NCBI GenBank assembly: GCA_038496445.1
Contig: JALMLS010000377.1
Span: 124,001-188,000, forward strand
Direction of reading: 5' to 3'
DNA length: 64,000 nt
Source: Trichosphaerium sp. ATCC 40318
Lineage: Eukaryota; Discosea; Flabellinia; Trichosidae
Shown here in pieces: positions 1 through 11,700 of the stretch (within the stretch, counting starts at the first letter, position 1; every line of letters begins with the position of its first letter). The notes under the pieces were generated by a model. It had not been told where the DNA came from, made no database searches, and worked only from the letters and a program-made list of their open reading frames with translations. The translations under genes and the position numbers were made by a program.

Positions 1-2040
1 AATGAATGATATTAGGGAAAACAAGAGTCTAATAATACAAGTTAGCTCTGTAGCGTTCACTCATGGAGATTCACAAAAACTTACTCTTCTACGGTTAGGG
101 TCGTAACGCCAGTGAGCCAGCAGACCAAGGAGAGGTTGAAGGATAGTCAAGATAACGACAATCATTCCCAAGATTTCATGCGGTTCTGTAAAGTGTTCGT
201 TGTCTTCTCCTTTCCATGCGACAATAAGAACAAATGCAGTCAATACTAACTAAGAAAGCAGTTATAAATCGCTTGAAACTAGATTTTTTTTTTCAAGTCG
301 TACCAATACTGCAAAACATTGAAGGCTGACATGAATCCAAAACCATGGTTTCCACACCTTACGTAGATAACGTGCAACATAGTTACCGCTACAAGCTAGG
401 AGAACCCACGCTAGAATCATGATAATACCATGAATGGATTGGCTGTTTATTTTTAGTAATCAGAATACACCAAAGAAAAACATAAAACAATAACGTACGC
501 AGCTCCATGATAATCTGTCTGACCAACATCGAAGTCACTGTCTCCAGAAAGAAAATTAATATACGCTGCACCAGCAGACTCATGCTTGTCGTCGATTTTT
601 TCTTCCTCAGTAGTCTGTCCGTCATCTTCTCCAAGAGCTTTCCAGAGGTTAATTTGTGGTACACACTAGTTGCGTATCAAGCCACGTACCCCATATTACT
701 GGGAGCATCATATCGGCAAAATCAACATCGTACACGTCAGAATTTGTGAGTGGTCGCTCAAATTCGAGTATAGTCCATCCGTCTTTCTCCGAACCTCCAA
801 TTACTACAATATCACTTGTTCCACCCAAAGCAGTGTCAAGTTTAGGTTCTTCACGGTCTTCACCAATATAACCATCATAGATGTGCGCAACTCCATTTGA
901 TACCCAACCATATATAGCATCTGAGCGAATCATATCTGGAGTGCCAGAAAATCCAATGGCGACCTGGTAGTGTTGTTACAAAGAGTGGTTTGGGTTGTTT
1001 CTTTACGCGTACCCAACCTGTAGTTTTTGCTTTAACTTTGAAGTGAATAGTGTTTTCATCAGGATGTATATGCCATTCAACACCAAAAGTGTCATCTTCG
1101 TTATCGTAGGCATGCTCAATTTCGCTTGGCTTATGTGAATCACCTTGTGGAGGCTTTTCAGAGCACACAGAGCCTAGTACAGAGTCAACAAATGTTTTAA
1201 GAATTAATCAGAAAAGGGGAGAATTGTACTTTGCTCCCAATGAATCACTTTGTGGCCTCTTACGAAATGTTTTTCGAACCTGTCTCCTTCTGTTGTTGTC
1301 GGAGGCTCCTGTATAACATTTAGCGCATAAAACTGTTCATGAGAATAACGTACTTTACCAACAGCGTAAATAACTTGAAACGTAGTATCAAAGGAGTTAT
1401 CTTGGCTTTCAGAAGCATTGTAAGGTTGCGTAAACGCGAAACCAAAGCCATTATCTGGGTGTTCCCAAGCGTTAAAAACATCAAGATTTTGGCTAGTACT
1501 TGTTAATAAGGGTGTGCAGTACATAATAACCCGACATGTTTTTAATCATAAAATTAGCACTTACACTGCGTCTTTTGTGGGGATAGATTGTTGAGTTGCA
1601 TAATAGTCATAGGCGTATAGGCTGCCATTGTTTATGAAGCCCACATAAACGTCAGAACCTATTCAGTTGTCAACGTTTGTAGTTTTTTTTTTCTGCCAAT
1701 TGGGTTACCCGTGAGGCTATCAGTGAGCCTGTTGTCCATAGTTCCATCTTTTGAGAACCCAATACCGATCCAACCAGTTGTTTTTGCTTCAACAGCAATC
1801 TGAATATCGTTCTCGCCTAACGACCACCATAACCTGTAGTCTACACCTGTCGAATCATCTAAAAGCGGTTACTTTTTGCATCTTGGTATTTAGTATCGCA
1901 CCTGTCAACCAAACGCACTCTGCAAGCCCCGAAAACGGTGTACCGTTGCTAAGCTCAAATTTGGCGCAAAGCGTCGGTACAACGCATACAATTATGGCTA
2001 TAATAGCCAACAATGAAGAATGGCGCATTGCTAGCTGCAA
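1..2040 (-). CDS. Tandem-DOMON cytochrome b561 membrane protein (C-terminus beyond window)
   Basis: Minus-strand gene of at least five exons starting at 2040 and running off the left edge. The first residues form a signal peptide with core LAIIAIIVCVVPTLC. A first DOMON domain (about 1,570-1,860) contains AKTTGWIGIGFS. A second (about 650-1,168) contains KAKTTGWVRVK and HIYDGYIGED. The b561 part (about 60-450) has transmembrane helices with the expected histidines in SIHGIIMILAWVLL, KPWFWIHV and HEILGMIVVILTILQ. DOMON-b561 proteins carry electrons across membranes, usually from ascorbate, to ferric iron or other acceptors; DOMON domains bind haem or sugar outside. Two DOMON domains before one b561 core is less common than one. 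The family is clear, the substrate is not. Confidence 0.85.
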
Positions 2041-2251
2041 ATATTGAACTGAGAATTTAGTAGACTACAGATTTGCGTCAAGTTATTTTTAAAGCACTTC
2101 ATTGAACTACTACTTGTAAGCAGGCGCCTGGGTATTATACAATTGTTTTATTTCCTGAGGTAGTAAGGTAAACCGTTTTCGAAAGCAGATCAAAACAGTA
2201 AATCGACCGTGATGTATTCTTTGTTCTTTTTAACTGGAGTATGACCACAAG

Positions 2252-4310
2252 TTATGAAACGCGCTTACGCTTCTTGGATAATACAATATCACTTGCACTT
2301 GTACCCAGCATCAAAGAATCAAATAAGGTAGATTTTCCAAGTCCACGAGCCTCGAAATTTGAGCAATAGTAAATGAAGTCTTGACGACAAATCAAAGGCT
2401 TTTGAGGTGCCATGCGACCCGATTCTTGAGTCTTTTGCCAGGCTTGCCAAACTTTCGCTTGTTGAACGAGATGAATGAGTTGCTGCAGTTGGAGCTGTTC
2501 TTCAGGTGACATTGTCTGAAAAACAAGAGAATTAATTGGGTTTTCAAGCTGACAATTAGCCGTACATCTTTACGTAGTAATGATAGCTCCTGATATCTAC
2601 GCCTGTGAGTTTCATTAAATACTGGCCTTGGTGGCTCTCTGGAAGCCATATTGTGCATGGAATTTACAGACGATCTGATACAGGTAGATTAGTAAGAGCT
2701 CAACAGTAGTGTTGTTATCAATGTCTTACCCGATACCCATTTGGTTCATTTCCTGTTTTTGTCGTTGTTCAATACCATTCAAATGAGCAGCAGGGTTTGC
2801 AGAGATACGCACTGCATACTTCTTCCTAGTGACATCACGTCGTCTGTGTGATATGATCAACAACTTTCGTAATAACTTGCTCATGCGTTCTTCTAGAGCT
2901 AGTTTTATGTAATCAATTACTCTTCCTTTTGCTTTCAGCTTTGCCTCACGCACTATAAAAAAACCAAGTCAGCTTGATTTTTCAAGTTAAAAGCCTGTAC
3001 CAAATTGAGTAAGTCTGATTTTTATATATTGCTTCGCTGCGTAAACTTGAGCAGGTGTTTGACGTGTTATTGGCTTTGCTAATACTTTAGGAGGGCCAAG
3101 CTTCTTCCTATTTTCTAATTTTTGATCAATACCTGCCAATCTGTCCATATAAGCCATCTTTTCAGGGTTTGTGCGAAGCTTTTCTACCTTCACTATTGCA
3201 AGTTGTTAACGTCAATTTAAGGGTACTAGAAATAGGTTAACTTATTCAATAATTACCTGGTTGTAGAGGTGTTGGTATAGGTGATGGTGTGGGTACAGGT
3301 GCCATGCTTTGAGGTGTGCCTGGGGAGATACCAACTGGAGATAACGCACGGTTCGTGTGAGGAATACTGTGTTGTTGGGGTACTACTCTGGGCATTGGTG
3401 GTCTGTTTGTAACGCCAGGTTGTGCTTTAGAGAGAGCTTGTGGTGTTTGTTGGATAGGATTTGTGAATTTCTGAGGAGCAAGGTTTTGTGAGAATGTCAT
3501 TGTTGGCATACCAGGTGATATGCTCGTAGCAATGTTTGGTTGTAATCCGCGGTTGCCTTGTACTTGTCGTGTATCTACCATACGCTGTGCTGGTGGTCGT
3601 ATAGCTTGGTTTTGTTGGGCTCTTAAAGTCCTGTTCTGTTTGATTACTTCTTCAGTTACTTTTGAAACATACAGTTGTGCTACCTAAACAAAATTAAATG
3701 GCGAGATGTTTAGGTTTTTTATAGCGACTTACTCGCTCGCCCACTACGCTGCTAAACCTGGGTTGGTATCGAGCTATCTTTGCTGGTGCGCTCATAGCTT
3801 TGTGCAATATCATATCTTGGATTATGGTTGCTAGTTGAACTCTAGTGTTTGCATGGATCTCTAGTTGAAAACACTTCAACTTGTTAACAATCCTTGAGAC
3901 AGTGAGATGTTGGAATACAAAATGTTGTTTGGTACCATTGAGTGTGTTGGGATATGACCTTGTTAGTTTGAGCGTTGCCAACAACGCGTTGCCTGTTCAT
4001 TGCGGCAACTGGTTGCATCCGTTGAGTTCCTTGGGGTGCCATTCTTTGTGGACTAATGACATTTTGAGCTATGCGTTGTTGCGGAGGCCGTTGTTGTATA
4101 GGTGGCGTATATCTGGTTGGTTGCGGTGGTTGCGCGACCTTTTGTTACATTAGAACGGTTTGATTTAAAAACAAGCGTTTAAATAAAATTCTGTTAGACT
4201 AGGCTATAGTGGTGCTGTATTACAGTAAAACAACGCTGTACCTGTACAGGTGGTGCTGGAGTTGTAGCGGCGCCACCCATCATCATTTTTTCGAGCTCGT
4301 CAATTTCCAT
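2252..4310 (-). CDS. TAF4: TFIID subunit 4 (TAF4-like)
   Basis: Multi-exon minus-strand gene starting MEIDELEKMMMGG at 4310. The N-terminal half is Gln/Pro-rich (3,250-3,600 and 4,000-4,150). The C-terminal part matches the conserved TAF4 region: a helical block with ALEERMSKLLRKLLIISHRR (2,726-2,950; compare EERM..L...L..LS..R in plant TAF4) and a final block CRQDFIYYCSNFEARGLGKS (2,252-2,512) that resembles the last TAF4 helix. An acidic/helical segment at 3,694-3,984 precedes them. TAF4 pairs with TAF12 through a histone fold and holds TFIID together at Pol II core promoters. It shares a short 5' region with the divergent PPR gene. The call rests on motif recognition. Confidence 0.75.
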
Positions 4311-4374
4311 GGTTGCCTGTGTAGAATTTTACAAAACTATTCAAAAAAGTGAGGCTTAATTGAACAAAAAATTA

Positions 4375-4396
4375 AGTCTAGACGGCCGTCTAGACT
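4375..4396. promoter_or_regulatory. 22-bp perfect palindrome in a divergent promoter
   Basis: Two 11-bp arms, AGTCTAGACGG and its exact reverse complement, meet with no spacer between 4385 and 4386. It lies 11 bp before the PPR start codon and 65 bp before the TAF4 start on the other strand. A dimeric DNA-binding protein site, or a hairpin in both 5' UTRs, is possible. Function is inferred only from position and symmetry. Confidence 0.6.
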
Positions 4397-4406
4397 GTTG
4401 AATTAA

Positions 4407-5596
4407 ATGTTACGCTTCCATAAAGCAACTCAATACGGTTTAGCGGCGCGTTCAGTGACCCTAAAGGTCATTCCTGCCTATAATGTTAAAAGTCACTAAC
4501 TCTACAACTAGAACGCGCCACGCGCCAATGGTACGCGTTTACCAATACGGTACATATTAATCCAACGCCTAAACGCTAAAAACGATTTAGATTTAGTGTG
4601 GCCACCAACAGGAAAGGTAAGTGAAGTGTATTCACGTCGCGATTCAATTGAAGCCTTCCAACGCTTAAAAATCCGCTAGGGACAAAACAAGCACAGCGAC
4701 TGTATTTAGAGGGACTACAAAAAGGTGTTTCGAACCCTTTGAAGCATTTCTCGTACTTTATGCCCTACACAAGGAACTTTTATTTCGCATTGGACTGTTT
4801 TGAAAAATTAAAGAAGGAACATACTCCTGATGCTCACTGCTATTCAACACTATTGTACCTATGTCCAAGACAACAATTAAAAGATGCTGAGAGGCTCTTT
4901 GACGAGATGAAAGAAAAGGGGATAAAGCCGTCAGTGTCAGTATATCAGAACCTAATGAAAGTTTATACTGATGCTGAACGCAATTCCAGAGTACAAGAAC
5001 TTTTTGAAGAACTCGAACAAACAGGCTTAAAAATGACAGTTGGTGTTTATACCTTGCTTTTAAAATCAATAAGCTCTCGCGAAATAAACAGAATAGAAGA
5101 GATATATATGAAAATGATAAGTGAAGGACCAGAACCAAATGCTACAACATATAATACAGTACTACAACATTTTGTTTGGGAAGGAGAAATAGAAAAAGCT
5201 TTACAAGCACTGGTTGATATGAAGACAAAAGGAATATCAGGCACTCCTAAAATATATGCAATGATATTACAGAAAGCAGATACTTTACATTTAGTAAAGG
5301 TTTTGGTTAATATGTACCTCATGGTATGTAGTAAAATGAAATATTTCTCGAATCGTTTTTTTTTGTTTTGGGATTGATTGCTGATTTTTTTTCTTCCTAA
5401 GGACCGCGTACCTATGACAAATGGTATATTCACATCATACAAACGAGTTGCACAGAAATACATGCCAAGAGAGGAATTAAAAGCGCCAACATACTATAGC
5501 ACAGAGCGCCATACAACTGCCAAGGTGTTTGGTGTTGGAGCTTCAAATGTAGTAAAAGAACACATGCAGAAAATGATTTCACTACCGGATAAATGA
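4407..5596 (+). CDS. Pentatricopeptide repeat (PPR) protein, probably organellar
   Basis: The start MLRFHKATQYGLAARS at 4407 is basic and hydroxylated, like a mitochondrial presequence. Short N-terminal exons (to about 4,690) include RLPIRYILIQRLNAKNDLDL, then a long exon to 5,340 and a last exon from 5,401. The long exon carries about five PPR motifs of some 35 residues, for example DAERLFDEMKEKGIKPSVSV, RVQELFEELEQTGLKMTVGV and EPNATTYNTVLQHFVWEGEI. PPR proteins bind organellar RNA in a sequence-specific way and act in processing, stability or translation. The repeat number is small. The exact join near 4,620-4,700 is uncertain because reading straight through meets a stop, so an intron must lie there. 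Confidence 0.8.
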
Positions 5597-5964
5597 TCAA
5601 TAGTAACGAGTTTAGAGTCTCGGAACTGAAACATTTTTTTTAAGCCAACTAGGCTTGAGTGACAGCAATTTCATTGTGCACGCAAAAATTCAGTCAAACT
5701 GCAAGCAAACTTTTGGAATTAGTACATTGAGTAAGAATAAAATGCTCTAATTTCACTTCCATGCGCCCAAGTTTTATCTAAATAAGCCGCCAGTACCGTT
5801 AATGATAAAAATTATTGGTCATTTCCGCGAAACAGAACGACACTCAAGCTAAGGCAACTACTGACGCTCGTATTATTGTTCTGATTATGTGCAAAAGTGG
5901 AAAAGAAAAGTCTTAGCTTGTCCTACGCAAAGTGGCCAATAGTCAGTTTATTTTGTTGGAAAAT
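5597..5964. other. Gap between convergent PPR and epimerase genes; nothing recognised
   Basis: AT-rich sequence between two gene 3' ends. It probably holds both 3' UTRs. I see no RNA gene, repeat or long open frame that fits the local codon pattern. Confidence 0.5.
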
Positions 5965-7333
5965 TTACTTTTTGACAACATCAGAGTGCTCGCTCTTGAA
6001 AACAGTGGAGGTAGCGTATTTGCTAATATCAACACCTTGTTCCTTTTCTTTGTCGCACTGGGCAGCAATCCAGTCATATGTTCTCTTCAAACCTTCCTTG
6101 AGAGGAATACTAGGAGCCCATCCTACCAAGATTTAAGTACAAAGCCAATAATTATCAAACAATGAAAATTTTTCACAAAAACAGTTTGCTTACCCAATTT
6201 CTCTTTGATGAGTGTGTTGTCGGAGTTACGGCCTCTGACACCCTCTGGTCCAGGGATGTTGCTTAGCTCAACAGAGTCGAGTTTTCCAGCGAAACCAAGA
6301 CACATTTTGGCCATGTCGTTCATGGAGATCATTTCGTCAGATCCAATGTTAAGAACATCTTCAACATCACTCTTCATGAGACGGAGAATACCTTCGACAC
6401 AGTCGTCGACGTGGCAGAAAGAACGTGTTTGTTCACCATCACCCCAGATCTCGAGTTTGGTGTCACAGCACTTGGCTTTACGGCAGAAAGCAGCAGGAGC
6501 CTTTTCGCGACCTCCTAAAGAAGCGTGTGAGAAGAATTCTAGTTTTTTAAAAAACGCGATTGAAAAGGGAATAAAAGATCAACCACGCAAAAACACGTTA
6601 CCTTTCCATGTTCCTCTACCACCGTAGATGTTGTGGAAGCGAGCTACGCGGAAAATAATGTCTTTAAAGTCCTTAGCGTAATAGCGGCACAATTCTTCGG
6701 TAGCCAATTTCTCTAGACCGTAAGCGTCTTGAGGTTGAGCTGGCCATGCGTCAGCTTCCTTTAAAAAATGGTCAGAAACGTCTAAAACGAGAAAAAGTAA
6801 AAAAAAAATACTCGCGAGTTGTTACGCTCGTTTAGTTACGCGTTCAATCCCGATGTTTTCTCACCTTCAAAGCAGAGATATCAGTTTCGAGCTGACGGTA
6901 CTCTGGGTAAACGCAAGCGCTTGAAGAGTAAAAGTAGCGTTGAACACCACAACGGCGTGCAGCTTCTACCATGTTGAAGGAAATCATGACATTGTTGTAG
7001 AAAATAACCTACGACGAACTGTTAGTTTTTTTTTTTGGGGAGATATGGAAAAATTTTCTGGGGGCGTACAGAGTGGTTAGATTGGATGAAACCCATACCG
7101 CCCATGTCAGCAGCTAACATGTAAACCCACTCCATTGATTCGGTGGCTTTGAGACAGTTGCCCAAGTCACGGAGATCTAGCTCAAGGAACTCATCGCAGA
7201 TCTCTTCTTGTTTAAAGTATGTCAAGCAACTTTTCTTCCAGTCTACGCAGCGAACAAAGTGTCCTTCAGCCTTTAGGCGTTGTCCCAAGTGAGCTCCAAT
7301 AAAACCGCCACCGCCAGCAATAAGAATACGCAT
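5965..7333 (-). CDS. GME: GDP-mannose 3,5-epimerase
   Basis: Seven or so exons encode about 350 residues, close to plant GME length. The start MRILIAGGGGFIGAHLGQRL at 7333 gives the NAD-binding GxGGFIG. AADMGGMGFIQSNHSV follows, then SSSACVYPEYRQLE with the catalytic Cys, DAYGLEKLATEELC with the YxxxK pair, RFHNIYGGRGTWKGGREKAP, NIGSDEMISMNDMAKMC, IPGPEGVRGRNSDNTLIKEK with the substrate-binding Arg, and a C-terminus GWAPSIPLKEGLKRTYDWI. GME converts GDP-D-mannose to GDP-L-galactose and GDP-L-gulose, the entry to L-galactose-type ascorbate synthesis and L-galactose glycans. Every diagnostic block is in order and uninterrupted apart from introns. It is the firmest metabolic call in the window. 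Confidence 0.95.
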
Positions 7334-7580
7334 TTTTGAAGATAAGTAGTGTAGTGCTTGTAAACAACAAAAAACAAATAAGTTGGACCGAACAATTTTA
7401 TTGACTTAATTACGTCAAAAAGTAGTTTGTCCGTATCGTAGCACTTCCCTAAACGCTAACCATGGCGTATCGCCATTTTTTGAGCCGTAAATTCCTTATC
7501 GAGTTTTTATTTTGACATAACCCTATCAAAAAAAAGGTCTTTATACAACAGGCCACTTCTTTAGTGTTGCCTACAATTTT

Positions 7581-8559
7581 TTACAGCATTCTTTGGAGTT
7601 TTGGTTTGAGGTGCGAAACGGTGGTAGTTTTGCGTAACGATTTTTCCCGTTTGGTAGTACTGCTGTCGTCGTGGCTGCGTTTGTGGACCTGGTTGTGCGA
7701 TTGGGCTAATCCGTTACCAACGCTATGCGACCTTGTCATAACCTTCCTCTCATCAGAATAGGAACTGTTAATTTTATCTACAAGCTTCATCTACAACGCA
7801 AATGTCATTTTATCGGATGTCATTGAGATATCTCTTTCTTGAGCTCGACGGTACGCGTAGCAAGAATATAATAAAATGAAAAAAATAAAAAATGTGTAGA
7901 GATTTGTAATACATTTACCATCGAAGCCTCTGAACGTGATTACTTACCATACTATGCAAATTGTCGGAAATAAGAGATTCTGTTTTTTCCAAGTTGCGTT
8001 CCAGCCTTTCAATATCTTCTGTCATTTTATTGATATCCTTATCAATGCCATTCCTTTACTATGAGTAAAAAACAAGCAAGCCTGAAAGCAGAAAATGAAC
8101 AATTTTTTTTTGGTCCAACCTTATTTTGTGTAATTCTAAATAGTATTTAGCGTAAGCATGGTAATATTAATTTCACAACGTACCTTTGATGTTGTTACGG
8201 ACTTGTGTAAGCTTTAGGAGTTAGATGATACAAATAAACGGAAGAAAAACAATAAATTAAAGACTTCGAAAAAAAAAGCCAACAATACCTTTTGCCAATC
8301 ACGTGGGTACAAGCATCTTTCATTACTTTGCAAAGCAGAAACTCCTCTTGGTTTAGCACTTTGTCTATGGTATTTTAAATAAGCAATTTAGATTATAATA
8401 CAGTTATCATACGCTAGGCTTAATTCAATGCGCTGCATTTCAGCTCTGTTCAGTTTGGTTTTTTTTAAAAGACGTTTTTTCTTGTACGGTCAAATACGCG
8501 CCATCTTTCAACGCTTGCGCCTCAGCGATAACTCCGCTCCCTTCTAAAGATATCTGCAT
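7581..8559 (-). CDS. Small coiled-coil protein, function unknown
   Basis: About five short exons on the minus strand. A likely start at 8559 gives MQISLEGSGVIAEAQALKDG. Later exons read NQEEFLLCKVMKDACTHVIG (about 8,290-8,370), a short LTQVRNNIK, then a coiled coil DKDINKMTEDIERLERNLEK (about 7,950-8,060). The last exon (7,581-7,790) is basic and Ser-rich: SYSDERKVMTRSHSVGNGLA to a Lys/Arg-rich end. Total is about 200 residues with no membrane segment. The heptad pattern suggests a subunit of a small coiled-coil complex (BLOC/BORC, kinetochore or SNARE-like), but I do not recognise the family. The 170-nt stretch between the last two exons may hide another small exon. Confidence 0.5.
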
Positions 8560-8722
8560 ATAACGTCATGAGGATGTTGTGACAAAAATACGAAACAATG
8601 TCTTTTTTGTACGTTAGGGCAATCAAGTCTTTATTTTTTCATAATTTTACAGTGTTGGGAATAATCCTTATTTTCTTTCTTTGTCTTTTTGGTTTTTTTT
8701 GTGTTTTCTTCCTCGTGTCTTC

Positions 8723-11700
8723 TTAAGAGACTTGGGTTTCAAAATTTATCTTGATGCCCAACATTGCGAGTTCGGCTGACAAGTATCGTACTGGGTAGGG
8801 AATATTGACACGTGTAATAGGTCCACCAGCCTTGCACATTGTGCAAGAGATTGTTTCTAGAGCGTCATCGCCTTCATCCAGTTCCATTAAGATCTTTGTT
8901 GCTATCATACAACCACATGCAGAACATACATAAGCAGCTAAAAATGACAAGTAAGAAATAGGTAATAGAAGACAAGTCAAACAAGTCAAATATTGTAAAA
9001 CGTACAAGTTCTGTCACTGCAGTTAAGCATGCGGTCTCTCAGTAGCGATGAAGTACCATGCGCAATTAAAGCATCACGTTCCATTTCACCCAAACGCATA
9101 CCACCACCTCGTTTACGACCCTAGTAAAAGTCAATATTGTTAAAACTAAGATCTTTTCAACAAATTTTTTTTTTTTCGTTGTTATACCTTAATAGGTTGC
9201 CATGTGACTCTATCTTTCTTACCAACTGAGCGCACTTGGTATTTATCTTTTACCATGTGTCTCAAACGCTGATAATATACAACACCGAAGAAAATATCGG
9301 CGTGAAACTCTGTGCCTGTAATACCACTGTACATTGGCTCACTACCGTAGTAGTTGAAGCCATGACGAACTAGCTCTTTTCCAAAGTGTTCCAAAGCATT
9401 TTCTTTACCTTGGAATTGGAAAGGTGTAGCGTCTTGGAATTTACCATCCATACCTAGTAGTCAAAAGTTAGAACTTTTTTGCATTCGTTTTCTTTGTTTT
9501 GTTTGCTATTGCTTTGACGTACACCCAGATTTGGCTGCCATAGATTCGATAAGCATACCAATTGTCATACGAGAAGGATAAGCGTGAGGATTAATGATAA
9601 TGTCAGGTGTCAAGCCAGTTTCAGAGAATGGCATGTCAATCTGAGGCCAAAGTTGGGACATAGTTCCTTTTTGTCCATGGCGTGAAGCGAATTTATCTCC
9701 CTTGAATGGTCCTCTAGGGTGTCTCCATCGTATGATTGCTTTTCTAATACCTTTTGTAGTATCACTGCCGTCACCAACAATAAATACAGCATCGATGATT
9801 GCTGATTCCTTCTTCCAATAAACAACATCATGAGTGTTGCTTCTAGGCTCGTATGTCACGTAGAGTGTATCTCCTTTGTTCATTGTTGTTCCGATTTCAG
9901 GTAAACCATCTTCAGGGAAATCCATGACATGTAATTTACCATCAAGCTACGTAGTACGTTGTAAGTAAGTTGAACTTATTTTTTGACAAAAGAAATTTCA
10001 TTTTTCATACGAATCACTCGTGACGTACTGATTTATTTGAGAAGAATTTCTCTTCTTCATAACTTCTTTTACTTGAATGACCTCTTCCTCCTTTTGGCAT
10101 TAAGTCAATTGGTTGACTCTTATATACTGTTCCATAATAAAAACCGCGTTCAGCAGCTGACTTGTTAATAATCATAGCATCTTCCATATCGTATCCGGTG
10201 TATGAAATGACAGCAACGATGGCATTTGTACCATATGCAAATTCATTTAATTCATAATTTCTGTGTGTTTTACTTCTGCAAACAGGAGCCTAGTAGGTAA
10301 AGTCAGTAAAGGGGTGAGTTGCAATGAACAAAAAGAAATCGAACTTTTTTTTACACTAAGGAGTTGTTTGTTTAACGTGCCTGTGGTGTCTGCAACAAAT
10401 ATAATTTGTTTTCATTGCGGTATGTGTAATTGAAACATGGGATACCCATTGTATGTTTACACATCTGACATTCGTACATGTTACGTGGTGACTGATTAAA
10501 GTCTGAAAATGGTGTCAATCCAGCAATAATAGATAGGATAGCTCCAGAATCTTTCTCCACCATTACACTTCTAGGTGTGATTTCATTATTGTTCAAAGCA
10601 ATTGATAGGAAAGGCTGTTCAGTGATTGAGATGGTCTTGTAAAGAGATGAGTTTTGGGTAATATACACTAAACAACAATACCTCTTCTTTTCCTGTATCC
10701 AAAGAGGTTACATTTCGTAGTAACCGGTACGGATTTAATGAAATGAATAGACCTGGCATTGCATGGTTTCCAGGTGCTTGAGCAACAATCTCTAATGAAG
10801 TATGTACACGTGTACCCTATTTTAAAGGAAGGATGGTGAGTATAAATGACTTAGATGCAGTATGTACCTTTAAACTGCGCAAAGTTAAACCAAAACTAAC
10901 AATTGAGTCTTCTCGGATCGATCCAAGTACAGTGCCATCTAATACAACTGGTGCATATCCAAGAGGTATCTACAAAATATTATAAGGTAATCCGTTTATT
11001 TTAAGCCTAGGTACCCATTCAGCTGCAATATCTATCATACCGAGAGCTGTCAAAGCAGCCATAATATCGGCGACAGCCTTTTCAAAGTCTACCTTTTGAA
11101 GAGCGCGTGACACGGAACTTCCGTTGGTGAGATGATTAACAACACCGCAATTGGTACCATCGGGAGTGTTTACAGGGCACACAAAACCTATTCAGGTATT
11201 AAGATTAAGTACAGTATACTGGTATAGTACCCCAGTGATCTGGTGATAATTTCCTGACACCTGCTAGAGAGGCACCACCACCGCTTGCTGCCGTTGTCAT
11301 TATGAGACAACGAAGATGTGTATTAAAATGGAGGTAGTTTACACGCTCTCCAATAATGACAAGACCCTCGCCTAAGATAATTTAGTAATTGTTTGAATTG
11401 TACAAAATTACATACGTCTGCTTGATGGGAACGGAAAGGTGCTCATATTTGCTGTACCGACTGACATAAATGTATGCATCAAGGTACCTACACGTGGGAA
11501 AATACGTTGTGCACTTGATGAAATATCGTCTAGTTAATTGCATTAGTGTGTTATTTTTATTTTGTTTTTTTTTAATACCTGTTGTGACACTACCACTACG
11601 GTTGCCTTTCATTCTTTCTTCTTTAAGAGCTCTTCGCATAACTATTTGAAATGTGGTTGCGAGGGTATCCAAGAATACAGTATACCACAACAAACCAGAC

